Shown in pieces: positions 12,001-25,000 of a stretch of 64,000 nt of DNA. The DNA is from Tribonema minus. Taxonomy: Eukaryota; Sar; Xanthophyceae; Tribonematales; Tribonemataceae. The number at the start of each line of letters is the position of its first letter. The stretch's first letter is position 1. The stretch spans positions 1-64,000 of the forward strand of contig JAFCMP010000108.1 of NCBI GenBank assembly GCA_017506865.1, read 5' to 3'. The position numbers and the translations under genes were made by a program. The notes below the pieces were generated by a model. The model searched no databases. It saw nothing but the letters and a program-made list of their open reading frames with translations, and was not told the DNA's origin.

Positions 12001-15000
12001 CAGCTGTGCTGCTACCCATTCCGCTGCCGCCAGGACGAACACCATGTTGAAGGCATTCTTGAGGTCCAGCATGAACTGCCAGTGACCGAGCTCATACGCG
12101 AGTTTGCCGGCCATGGCCGCTTTCTCCGCTCCTGCTGAGACGGCTACCCCATACTGCCCGTCTGGCTCAAGGAGCTCCGCCAGGAAGTCTTTGCGGTCTG
12201 CCACGTACACCGAAGTGCATAGTCGCTGCAGCACCTCGCCGCAAACGATGGGCCGCTGCTTAGCTGTACCATCTTCCTGTTGTTCTGCAAGTGGCGTCAG
12301 GCGCCCCGCGCCATGCAACTACCAGAAGGCATCCGGCAGCCGCGCAGCCTCCCGCATAACGGTCTGAAGCCACCGTGTGAGGACAGCAGCAAACTCATGC
12401 CGTCCCCAGCTTGTGCGTAGCGCATCCTGCAGGTGGCTGTAGCGCAGCCCCGATGGGCCTGCTCCACTGTAAGGGCTTGCTCGCTGGATGAGCTTGGCAA
12501 CCGTCTCTGGCTCAATTCCCTCCCCCTGTAACAGGCTGAGTTCTGCTGGCATGTCGGCTGCTTTCGCCACAAGCTGATCAACCATGCCGGATAGCTCATG
12601 GAGTTGTTCCCCTTGCGCAGCGGGGGGGTGTTTGGACTGCATGGCGGCAAAGCAGTCATCATCAGGTATCGCCACCGTTTTGGGCTGAAGGAAACGCGCT
12701 GCCTGCTGTAGCCCCCCCCGTGTGCCCATGCACTGTAGGACGTAGGCGTTGATCGCTGCCTCCGTTTGCTGGCGCGCGCGCCAGCGCCGGTGCGCACGCG
12801 CGTGTGCGAGGAGCGCTGGCACCAACCGGTCAAGCTCACCGCGTGCCAACATTCTGATTCTGTCGGAGCGAGTGATGCCAGGTGCGCCATCGGTGGAGGT
12901 GATGAGTGATGGCATGAGGTGGTGTAGAATCATGGATCTTTGCAGTCGCTGCACCCGCCCTGCGGAATCTGGCTCCCGCGCCGCATTGACGAACATCGTC
13001 ATTGTGTGTGCCAACAGATGTGTTGCTGCGTTCTCCAGTGCAGCTCCCACATAGCGACGATTGCGTGGTCTAGCAAGGCTTCTAGTTGTCGCGAACTGCA
13101 GCTTGCACAGCTCATCGAGGCTGATGCTGTCAAGCACTGCTGCGACTGCGGGGGTTGAGATGGTCCACGTGAAAAGCCCACCTGCCCCACCTGCTGCGCC
13201 TGCAGGGCCTGGCGCTGCCGCTGCTGTCGCCGCACCTGCCGCTCTGGGGCCCCCTCCGCCGCCGCCGCGGCCGCCACGACCACAGCCTCGTCCGCCGCTG
13301 TCGCTGCTGCGACCGCTGCCACGGCCACCGCGGCCGTTTTGAGTTCGCGCGCCACTGCCGCTGTTGCTAGCACCGCCGCTGCGGCTGCTGGCATCACTGC
13401 TGCGGCCGTTGCCAGCGCCGCTGTCCTTAGTACCGGCTGCACTGCCGCCGCCGGCACCGCTGCTGCTGCCGCCTCCGGTTCTGCTGCCGCTAGTCGCTCT
13501 GCTACTGCTGATGTCTGCATCATTGCTGCCGCTGCGAACGCGTCCTCCATTGCCACGTCCGCGCCCTCCACTGCGACCCCGACCCCCTCGTGTAGCACTG
13601 CTGCCCCCGCGTTCCGGCCTCTTTGAGCTGCCGGAGGAGCTGCTGCCACCAGCCTGAGCAGCAGGTGCCTGCTGCGCGTGCGCTGGTCCCTTTGCGTAGG
13701 GGTTGCCGATGGGTGTGCACGCCGGTTGCTGCTGTGGCAGCGACGTGGTAGCTGTTGCCGTCGATGCATCAGGTGCTAGCGGTGCTGCTGATGCTGTTGT
13801 TGACAATGTTGCCGCCACTGCAGCGGGTGAAGTGATAGGCCTGCATTTGCGGCAGTGCTTGCCCGCGCTGGCATCGCTGCTGTCCACTCTGAATGTCTTG
13901 TTGGCATGAAACAGGTTTTTGCACAAGGCACACTCGGTGTAGATGGTTTGCAAGTGCGGCGTGCTGAGGTCGGAGCGCTCCAGGAACGTTGTTGCTGTCC
14001 CACTGTGGTGTTTGCGCTGGTGCTTCGCCGCGATGTGGGCGTTTAACCTCTGCTGTAACGAGAGCAGCGACATGCCCTTCTTCACCACGAGGTCGCATAA
14101 GTTGCACTTGTACTCCGGGTCCGCACTGCCTCCACCTCCAGCTTCGTCGTCTAGCATCAGACGTTGCTGTTCCAGACTGTTATGACCTGTTCTAGAGCGC
14201 TTGACTGCACTTTGCCCGCCCGTGTGCTCCCCTTCGCCTGTTTGATCGGAAATTGACCAACCGTCATTCTGTACCCTCTTGCGTTTGTGCGCTGCGCGTC
14301 CGTCTCCAGTTGCTCTGCTGCTGCCACTCGTGCCATCGTCCTGTTGACAAGCGCCATTGCCATCTGCAGCACTGGTGCTAATATCCTGCGCTTGTGCGCA
14401 CGCTAGATCGGATTCCTTGCATTTCTGCGCTGATTCAGAGTTGGCAATACGGGCCTCCCGCCGCCGCCATGATATTCTTTTCATGATCTCTGCTACGCCA
14501 TGGTGCTACATGCTACAGCTACATACCTATCCGCATCTCGTGGAGGCCTACTTAGTCATGTTATGTCATGCTTTGTACTTTGAAGTACGTGGGTATGTAC
14601 GTGTATATGTGCGCGCACATAATAGCGCCGGGCGCGTCGACAAGGCCATTGCCATGTATGAAAAGTTCATGCATGTTTGTACTTTGGAAGTTTGTGGATA
14701 CACATGCACATACCGCACGTTGCCCTCTACGAGAAGGTACATATATACTTCTCAGTAAATACCTTGAAGTACACGGACCATTCATACGCGGGAGGATGCA
14801 TTCAGGAGGCCATCGCAACAAGTTATACACTGTTGGTATCAGCAAGTGAACTGAAGTGAACACTTGAGACTAGCGTCACTCTCCGCTTTGAAGCTCATTG
14901 ATTGCTCTCTTTTGACCGATGTCCTCGCACCCTTGAAGTTGTGACTTCAGATGCGCACTGTGACTCGGTCAAGCGTGATCGAGACAGCCGTATTGCACAC

Positions 15001-16038
15001 GACGGTCAGGCAACCACGCTGTCGCTCTGCAGTGCACACATGCTGACAACGCCCCACGACACAAACAAGCCGACTGCGTCAGTTACACTGCCCGTAACTG
15101 TCAACCCCCCTGTGCCCCCCCGCACCCCCCGCGCAGCTCCACCAGTACGAGGCCGCGCTCGCGCTCGCCAAGTCGCGGCGACTCGACCCCGCGCGAGTCG
15201 AGTCACTCGCCGCGCGCTACTTCCAGGTGCTCCTGGACACCAACCAGGACCAGCGCGCCGCCCTTCTTAAGGAGGCTGAGGGAGACGCGGAGGAGGCCAT
15301 GAGGCTGTATCTCAAGGCAGGGCTGCCGGCGCAGGCGGCGCGCGTTCTAAAGGAGAACGAACGTTCCGTGAAGAGCGGGCGCGCGCAGTGGCTGGAGACG
15401 CTCGCCGCGGCGCTGGGGAGCGCGGGCATGCACGACAGGGCGGGGGACTGCTTCGAGGAGCTAGGTATGTATACAGTGTGTATACAGGCCTGTACTTCAA
15501 GTTTGAAAATGACATGCTCATTTCGTGCATCTACGAGCATGCACGACAGGGCGGAGGACTGCTTTGAGGAGCTGGGTATGTATGCTTCTACGTGGACATG
15601 AGTTGAAGATCTGGGTAGGAAATTGTGTGGTTGTTGACTCTCCACGCACAGTGCTTCATGTGTCTGTATGTTTACATTGATCCTTGATGATGCCTGCTCG
15701 CCATCAATATAATAATGAGCGCGGGCATGCACGACAGGGCGGGGGACTGCTTCGAGGAGTTGGGTATGTATGCATGCAGGCCTGTGCTTCAAGTTTGAAG
15801 ATGGAATGCTTATGCGCAACAGCGAACGCAAGGCACGTCGTGACAGTGCAGGCCAGCTGCGACGCGCCCTCATGGCTGAAAAAGGTGCACGCTCATTATA
15901 GACAGTGCCTGCCAAACCAACCGCTGCCCCTCCCCTCTCCCCGCTACCAGCTGCAGCGTGCACTGGACGCGTCACAGTCTCGTCCACGTTTCCCCCGCTA
16001 TATGAGCCGTTGCCCCCCCCCTGCTACGCCCCTGCAAG

Positions 16039-16073
<35 letters not shown>

Positions 16074-19000
16074 CTCCTCTCTGACCAACCGCTCCCCCCC
16101 CCCCCTCGGCACCTGCAGGCCAGCTGCAGCGCGCCCTGGACGCATACGTGCGCGGCGGCGCGTTCCGCAAGGGCGTGGACCTCGCGCGCAGATCATTCCC
16201 AGGCGAAGTTGTCAAACTAGAGGAGGCCTGGGGTGACTGGCTCGTGGGCCAGAAGCAGCTGGACATGGCCATCAACCACTACATTGAGGCGCGAGCTAAT
16301 GGCAAGGCGATGGAGGCTGCGCTGAGCGCGCGGCAGTGGACCAAGGCTGCGCAGCTGGTGGAGGCGCTGGATGGGGGCGCCGCGCGGCCGTACTACAAGA
16401 AGCTGGCCAGGCACGTCACCCTGAAACGATCTTGCATTTGCGGTTGCAGAGTATGTAATTTTGATGATGATGATGTGATGCGTACATAGTGCTGAGTGCC
16501 ATCTTTCCAGAACCCAGTGATGCTGAAAAAACGGAAGCTTGGGCATGATGCCGGTGCGGCTGCTCGGCTGTACTACAAGAAGCTGACCAGGCGCGTCACC
16601 TTGAAACGCTCATGCGCTTGCAGTTTTCGTGTACGCACTTGCATAGTGATGATGTAAGGCCATGGAGGCAGCGCTCAGCATGCGGCAGTGGACCAAGGCC
16701 GTGCCGCTCGCTAGAGGGGCCACGGCGCGCCCGGAATACAAGAAGCTGGCCAGGCGCATCACCTGAGACATGCTTGCACTTGCGCTCACATACCGTGCAT
16801 GTTCTTGCTCTGTAGTGATTAGCGTCGGGTGAGCGCTGGCCTTGTCATGTAGGAGATGAAGAGGCCGTGCATCTGACGTCATGAACCATCCACCGCGACA
16901 GCGTACCAACAAAATCAACAATGCATGCATGTATCGCTTGGGTGATGACAGCTTCCGCTGCCCAATCTAACCGTAGCCCTGACCGTACTCTCGCCCCCCG
17001 CCCCCCTGCAGGCACCATGAGGATGCTGGGCAGCTGCAGTTGGCGGAGAAGTTCTATGTGCGCGCGGACGCTCCAGAGCTGGCCGTAGACATGTACACCA
17101 AGGCTAACCAGTGGGAGGCAGCACACAAACTGGCATCCTCCTACATGTCCGAAGGGGAGGTCCGCATGCTCTACATCGACCAGGTGTGTTTGTGGTGACA
17201 GGAATTGCCTGCTCTACATTGGCCATAGGAGACCCTTACCTTAACTCGAAGTTTATGGTGCCACCTTGCTGTCATTCTGACAGGAATTGCGTGCTCTACT
17301 CTGGCCATGGGTAACCCTGACCCTAGGCGAGGTTGTGGTGCTACCTTGCTGTCATTCTGACAGGAATTGCGTGCTCAACTTTGGCCATAGATAACCCGCT
17401 TCTAATCCTAAGGTTGTGGTGCGTGACGGTCGGGGCGCAGGCGCTGCCTATGTCACGCAGTCGATGTATGTGGGAGTGATGCTCAGCCGAATGTGGTTGT
17501 GATGCTCAGCCACATGAGGTGGTGATGCTCAGTTCCCATGGTGGTGATGCTCAACTTCATGTGGTAACAGCACTCATGCGTGCACAGTACAGGACGCTCT
17601 GAAACGCGCAGCGCGCACATGCTTCAGCCGCGCAGTGGTGCCCACTCTTTGCTGTCCGTGGGGCAAGCTCATTTGATCGCAACTCTGATCATGATCATGT
17701 ATGTGCATTTGCGTCATTGGTTGCGAGAATACGATCATGAATCGCTCATTCAACAAACCATCATGTGTCATGTTGTCAGCGCGTGCCTGTGTGCGGGTGA
17801 TGCTCAACCACGCAGTGGCACTCGATGAGTGCCCTCCTATCATCTGCAGCAAACCATGAGCTATTTGGTAAACAACACTACTCATCACCTCTGAAGCCCA
17901 TCTGCAGCATTACTACTTACATGACCATGCACTCAAACATCCATCATGCGCGTTATCGTGTGTAACCCTAATCCCCTAAATGACTACTGTCACGACCATC
18001 CATTCAACAAATCAACTATGTGTCATCGTGTCTAACCCCAATCCTACCCTTAACGCCACAGGCCCAGAAGCTGGAGGCCATCGGCAAGCTGCGCGAAGCC
18101 GAGCGCCTGCTGGTTCAGGTCAACGAGGCTGACATGGCCATCTCCCTCTACAAACGGCACAGGCGCTATGACGACATGGTGCGGCTCGTCACTGCGCACC
18201 GTGGCGAATTGCTCAAGGAGACGCACATGTTTCTGGCGCAGCAGCTGGAGGTGGAGGGCGACTTCACTCAGGTGACCGGAATGCCCTTATTAGTGCACTC
18301 TGGTGGCCACATTGCCACTATGTGGTGGCCACATTGCCACTATTATAATTGAGGGGAGAGCGACTTGCACTCAGGTGACGACAGTGACACTGTTAAGTGC
18401 ACTCTGGTCGCCAGATTGCCATTATTGCTGTACCCGGGCGACCAGACCTCCATTTTTCATGCACTCAGGTGATTGGAGTGCATTTTGCATCCAGTGTCTA
18501 CCTTTTCTGCACGACCGTACAAGCCTATCCCTAACTCTAAGGTGGAGGGCCATGACCTTGGCCTTGCCTGCGAAAGCAACGCGCCATTGACACTCACCCT
18601 ACTGTGCATACACATGAGGAACTGCCACTACGCGGCCGCCGGTGAGTGACTCGCCACTACGCGGCCGCCGGCGATCCCACCCCCTGATGTTCACATGCGC
18701 TTACCCTGACCCTAGCCCTACCCTACATACGCTGACCCTGACCTTCCCCCTGCATGCCCACCAAAACAAATACAGGCGGAGGGCCACTACGCGCCCGCGG
18801 GCGAGTGACTCGCCGCCGTTAACATGTTCCAGTGTGCCCTTATTAGTGCACATTGCCTTGCCCTGATCCTGACCCTTCAGCACGCGCCTAGCCTGATTTA
18901 ACCCCAACCCTGCATGCACAAAAAAAAAAAAACAGGCGGAGGGCCACTACTCGGCTGCCGGCAAGTGGCTCGCGGCCGTCAGCATGTTGCAGTGTGCCCT

Positions 19001-22000
19001 TAATAGTGCACTTTGCCTTACTCTGATTCTGCCCCTTCAGCATGCGCTGTCCCTAACCCTAACCCTACTTAAGCGCACGCAGGCGGAGGGCCACTACGCG
19101 GCCGCCGGCGAGTTCCTCGCCGTTATGCCTCAGCCTGACCCTAATTTTTACATGCGCTAAGCCTGACCCTTACCCTGAACCTGGATGCGCTGACATTGAC
19201 CCTAAACTTTGATGCACAAAAAAACAACAGGCGGAGGGCCACTACACGGCGGCGGGCGAGTGGCTCGCGGCCGTCAGCATGTTCCAGTTTGCCCTTATTA
19301 GTGCGTTTCGCCTAACCCTGATCCTAACCCTACATGCACACTCAGCCACACCCTAACCCTACTTGCGCGCACGCAGGCGGAGGGCCACTACGCGGCCGCG
19401 GGCGAGTGGCTGGCCGCCGTCAACATGTTCCAGTGTGCCGTTATTAGTACGTTTTACCTGACCCTGTTCCTGACCCCAACCCTAGTCCTCACCGTACATG
19501 CGCTGACCCCGACCCTTACCCTGAATGCACACAAAAACGAAAATCAGGCGGAGGGCCACTACGCGGCGGCGGGCGAGTGGCTCGCGGCCGTCAACATGTT
19601 CCGCGGCCTCGACATGTGGGAGGACGCGCTGCGCGTCGCGCGCCACCACGGCGGCGCCGCGGCCCAGAAGCGCGTAGCGTACGCGTGGGCACTCGCACTG
19701 GGCGGAGGCGACAAGGGCGCGCGCGCACTCACAAAGCACGGTCTCGTGGACGCCGCCATTGACTACGCAGCAGAGCTGAGGGACTTTGCGAACGCGTTCG
19801 AGCTGGCGCGCGCCGCGGCGCCCGCGCGCCTGCCGGATATTCACCTCAAGCACGGCATGTTTCTGGAGGACGAGGAGAGGTTCGCGGAGGCGGAGGCGGA
19901 GTTCGTGCTGGCGGGGAAGCCGCGCGAGGCAGTTGACATGCTGGTGCACCAGAAGGTGCGCCAGGAGTGTCCACACTTGAAATTTATGTTGAAGTTTAGG
20001 TTGGGTTTGTGCTCGCGGGCAAGTTGAGGCTGTGCGCATGCTGGTGCACCAGAAGGTGCAGGAGAGGGGGGAGTGTCTGTGCTTGAAGTTGGTGTGGAGG
20101 CGGAGGCGGAGTTCGTGCTGGCGGGGAAGCCGCGCGAGGCCGTGGACAGTGCACCAGAAGGTGCGAGGAATGTCCATGCTTGAAGTCAATGTTGAAGTTT
20201 GTGCTCGCGGTCGAGAGAGAAGTCAAAGTTGAAGTTCAGTTTCAGCTCATGCTGGCGGGGAAGTCGCGCGAGGCGGTGGACATGCTGGTGCATCAGAAGG
20301 TGCGGGAGGAGTGTCCACACCTAAAGTTGGTGTTGAAATTAGGTTTCGGTTGGCTCGCGGGCAAACGAGGCTCGTTACGAGGCTGTGGACATGCTGGTGC
20401 ACCCAGAAGGTGCGGTAAGAAAAAGTGTCCATGCTTGAAGTTGAAGTTCAGGTTCCGTGCGCGCTCGCAGTCAAGCGGGCAAGCCGCGCGAGGCGTTGGA
20501 CATGTGGTCGCGAGCAGAACGAGGCTGTGCATATATACATGGGGAATGTCCGTGCTTGAAGTTCATGTTGAAGCTGAGAAAGAGCTCGAACTGGGTTCAC
20601 TTGCAGCTTGAGGCTCGGGGGCGGGCCATGTGAGACGCGGCGCTGTTTGTCACCGGGTGGTGCGGTGTGTGGGGCCAATGTCCACGCTTGAAGTTTTTAT
20701 TGAGGTTAAAAGGAAAGACACTTGAACTGAGGTTCAGCTCGAGACATGCGGGTCAGGCGGGTGGGGCATGCGAGGCGTCGGACCTGCTTGTACATGAGGG
20801 AGTGTCGTGTAAGGGGACTTGGTCGAAAATGAGGCAGATTGATCAATACCAAGCGAACACCACAAGGCACAGCACACATCTGAGGGCCACAGATGTCATG
20901 CTTGGCAGAAGGGCAGGGTTGCAAGTGCCAGCCTGTATCAAATCGGTCACATTCACTGACCTCATGTTCTGTCTTTACCGAGCATACTTCAAAACAGCCT
21001 CTTGTGATGGCCTCTGATGCACTGCTTCTCTACATGCTTATTTGCTGGAAACGCCAACGACCGCACAGGACTGGACGGGGGCGCTACGCATTTACCAAGC
21101 ATGCTTTTAGAAGAGCCTCTTGTAATGGCCTCTGATACACTGCTATTGAATATTCTTCTTTGCTGGTAAAACGATCAACCTTGCAGGATTGGACGGGGGC
21201 GCTGCGCGTGGCGCAAGAGCAGGAGCCTGCTGCGGTTCCCGACGTGCTGTGCGCAGAAGCGGATGACGCCCTCGCAACGGCCGCCGCCGCCGGTGGCGAG
21301 GCCCTGGAGAGCGCTCGCGGCAGAGCCGAGACCCTCTTCCTGCAGGTGAGGCCTCGTTGGTACAGTATACCTACCGTATGTGTGTGCCTCTGTAGCTCAC
21401 AGACAGCAGTGGCTGGCACTTGGTGATTTCTGACGTCGGTGTATGTATGCATCTGCGCACAACAGCGCAGCCGGAGGCAGTAGCTGCATATGACTCCCTT
21501 GGTGCAGGGCGGAGACCCTGTTCCTTCAGATGAGGCCTCGTAGATACAGTTCACCTACAGTATACCTACAGTATCTATTTACCTTGCGGCGGCGAGGCCC
21601 TAGAGAGCCCGCGCGGCAGAGCGGAGATCCTCTTTCTTCAGGTGAGGCCCTGTATGAAGGCAGAGTTTGCTTTGCTTACAGTATACCTACGGTATGTGTT
21701 TGCCTTGCGGCGGCGCGGCCCGGAGAGCGCGCGTCGCAGGGGCGCTACCCTCTTCCAGCAGTTGAGGCCCCAGTAGGTATGGTATACCTACAGTATGTCA
21801 TGACCCTCTTTCTGCAGGTGAGGCCCCGTGGGTACAGAACTACACCTGCAGTATACAAGAAGTACTTCTTGAAGTACTTCTATGTAATTTTCTTCAACTC
21901 CATGCTACGAGGTGCCAGCCTGCCCATGACCTGCACAGTGATTGCACCCAGGGCAGGTGACAACACTACCACTCATTGTGCAGCTGAACGCCAACCCTCA

Positions 22001-25000
22001 ATGTGTACTTCTATCATATACTGCAACTATTTTTGCAATGCAGGCATCGCGACCGGAGCGCGCGCTGGCCATGTGGGAGGAGGCGGGGCAGTACACAGAG
22101 GCGCTGCGCGTGTGTGGACGGCACTTGCCACACAGGTCAGCATACATACAGTATGGTTGTTGTTGTTCCAGTATTATTCTTTCTATTTGGGCAGTATAAC
22201 GTATGCATGTACACATTGACTGTCCATGATATGCCTATGTATACTTGAGTACACTTTGAGGTAGTATATACTTAACGGATCAATCACAAAACGGCAGCCT
22301 GCGCTGACATGTATGATCGATGACTTCATATACTTCGAAGTACCTCCATTGAAACCACCAATGTATGCGCAACATTGTTGTATTGCTCAAGTACATTACT
22401 TGTCCTGAGCATATCTACGTCTACTTCGCATTCGAAGTCTCTGCACTGCTGAGTGTACAAATGGTATGCGTACTCTGAAGAAGTTCGTGTGTGGTCGATC
22501 ATCGCGCAAGCTGGGTGCTCGTGAAGTCCAAACCTCAACCAAGAACCTCAAGTTCACAGGGCGCCTCGCTACTCAGCTGCTTGCGACGCGCAAACTTCAA
22601 GGAGACGACGTCACAGGCATGTCATGGTGTGCATCACAAAACCAATATGAAGTACGAATGCTGAGCACTGCTGCTCAAGTGTATGCATGTCGCTTGTGCA
22701 GTCTCGGCGTTCGCCAGTATCGCTTCTTCACCTCGTTGACCAACATGTCGTCTGGTGCAGTCAGCTCATCAACTCCGGTGGATGTCCTCAATCACTTGCA
22801 GTGCGCACGTCAAAGCATTGAACTTGAAAATCATGTCCTGTTCTCAGCCACATGACACACGCCAGCTGCACTGACCTTGCCGGCACTTTGTTATATATAT
22901 CATATTCTGCTGTAGGCTTGCAGAAGTGGAGGGCAAACCTCCTCATTAACTAGCAGTTTGCATGTCAAAGCATTGAGCATGAAAATATTGCACTAAGGCA
23001 CATGATGTGCCGGCTGCACTGACCTTGTCGGCACTTTGTCATGTATCATATTCTGCTGCAGGCTTGCGGAGGTGGAGGGCAGAAACCAGGCGGCACAGGC
23101 CGTGAGCGGCAGGGGCGGAACGAAGGCCAACTACCTCGCGACAGCCCGCGCATACGAGCAGAGCCGCAACTGGGCGGGCGCGATCGACGCGCTGCTGCAG
23201 GTGACAGCAGTGCTCAGCATTATACCCTACGTTTTCTCCATTAAAGAGAGAGCCAAGGATTGCGTTTACATTTTCTGTAGTTGAACGAAAAACGTGGTGA
23301 TGATACATTGTTTTAACGGTGTTTGCGCGCGCCTAGAACAGAGCCGCAACTGGGCGGGCGCGACCGACGCGCTGCCGTAGGTGACAGCAGTGCTCAACAT
23401 TCTGTGGTGATGATGCAATATCAAGGGTTTCCGCGCGCGCCTGAAGCAGAGTCGTGTATGGGCGGACGCAATCGACGCGCTGCTGCAGGTGACAGCAGTG
23501 CTCAGCATTCGGTGGTGATGATGCGTTGACAAGGGTTTTCTCGCGCGCGTAGAGTGGAGTAAATGGGCGGGTGCAAGCGACGCGCTGCAGGAGGTGACAG
23601 CAGCGCTCAGCACTCTGTGGTATGATGCGTTGTTGTGGAAAGCGTTCCGCGCGCGCGCAGAGCGAGTCGTGAATTGATGCACTGCTAGCCCTAACCCTTA
23701 TCCTAACCCTAGCTACTACCGTGCTCAAAATTTTATGGCGAAAGCGGTGGCGATTGTGCATCGGTGTGCGTTTAGGTGCTTCACCAGCGTTTCTCTGCGA
23801 AAGAGAAAAAAGGCCATGTACACATTGGCGTGATTCACTGGCGACCTGGCGCATCGTTGCAATGCCATGTCTTGTACGATGCCATCACCTTCAGACCTAG
23901 AGTTAGGGTTACTGCTTGCCAAGATTCGGATTCACCACTAACCGTAGTGTCAGTTGTGGCAACACAGCAACTGACGCGCACCGGAAGCCTCACCGCATTG
24001 TCAAGAAAGAAGCGCGCCGGCGTTCGGGTTAGGGTTAGTTGCACCAGGGCAGGGGCGCATGCTCTAATACTAAGCAAGGGTTGAAGTATGCAGTAGAGTT
24101 ACAAATTAGGTTGGGGCCATGCCACACACCAAGGGTAGAAGCTCCCCGCCACCGCCGCCGAGCACCCCCTGGCTCTGATGCCTTCACACACAACTTCAAC
24201 TTCACGCGCACGCGCCCCAGGCGCGCGCGTCGGCACCATGGAATTACCATCAGACCTAGTATTATGCCGCGCATCAAGGAGCGGGCTCCCCTCCAAGCAC
24301 CACGTGACTCATGAACTTCATACATGAACTTCACACATACACACGTGAACTTTATACATGAACTTCACACTCATGAACTTCACACATGAGCTTCACACAT
24401 AAACCTCACACATGAACTTCACATTTGAACTTTGCACTTTACCCGCACACACTGCAGGCGCGCGCCGGCACCATGGCCACCTCCGGCGCGGGCACGCAGG
24501 AGCTGGAGGACGTGTGGTCCCGCGCCCTCGACATTGCGCGCACGCAGGCGCCCAACAGGCATGTCGCCGTTGCACGTGAAGTCGCCTCGCGCCTGGTGGC
24601 GCTGGGGCGACATGAGGCCGCGGCGGATGCGCTGCGCGACGCGCGCCAGCTGGAGGAGGCGGCTGAGGTGGCTATGGGCGGCGGCGCGTGGGACAAGGCG
24701 CGGGAGGTCGCCACGGGGCACGCCGCGCTGGCGGAGCAGGTGCGTCTACTTCAACTTGAAGTAGCATTTTCAGCGTTGCTGTTGATCAGCGGTCAAGTGT
24801 TGTAGTCAAGCGCGTGGGACAAGGCGCGCGAGGTCGCCACTGGGCACGCCGCGCTTGCAGAGCACGTGCGGCGTGTGCGTCTACTCCAAGTTTGAAGCAG
24901 TTTTCTCAGCGATCGCTGTAGGTCAACACTGGAGGGTTGTCGTCTAGCGCCTGTACACGTGCGAGAGCCCCACTGGGCACGCCGTGCTGGCGGAGCAGGT

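Larger units (their letters stand above)
9038..14566 (-). mobile_element. LINE (non-LTR retrotransposon) with RT and C-terminal nuclease, antisense in IFT172 intron 8
   Basis: The element reads right to left. It encodes an N-terminal Cys/His zinc-finger and RGG-rich region, a reverse transcriptase ([21 protein letters not shown]; catalytic YMDD), a long Ala/Thr/Gln-rich linker, a CCHC-like finger ([10 protein letters not shown]) and a nuclease-like end ([10 protein letters not shown] then [10 protein letters not shown]). On the minus strand the 3' end reads GAATTAATAAAAA. The 14-bp word CATGCTTTGTACTT occurs on both sides (9024-9037 and 14567-14580), as expected of a target-site duplication. 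No long terminal repeats were seen. The coding region carries about three interruptions, so this copy is probably inactive though not heavily decayed. RT plus C-terminal restriction-like nuclease resembles the R2/CRE/NeSL-type clades; the clade is inferred. Confidence 0.85.

Noticed and set aside
9038-14566. LTR or virus-like origin for the reverse transcriptase element
   Set aside because: RT motifs ([14 protein letters not shown] with LINE-type fingers), a nuclease-like end, a short A-rich 3' tail and no terminal repeats fit a LINE.
18620-19547. Functional exon duplication (alternative exons)
   Set aside because: Copies are truncated, out of phase and lack the second exon edge; only the last copy continues open.
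22466-22855. 129-codon plus-strand frame in IFT172 intron 15
   Set aside because: It does not match any IFT172 region and lies between exons with agreeing phases; no recognisable domain.
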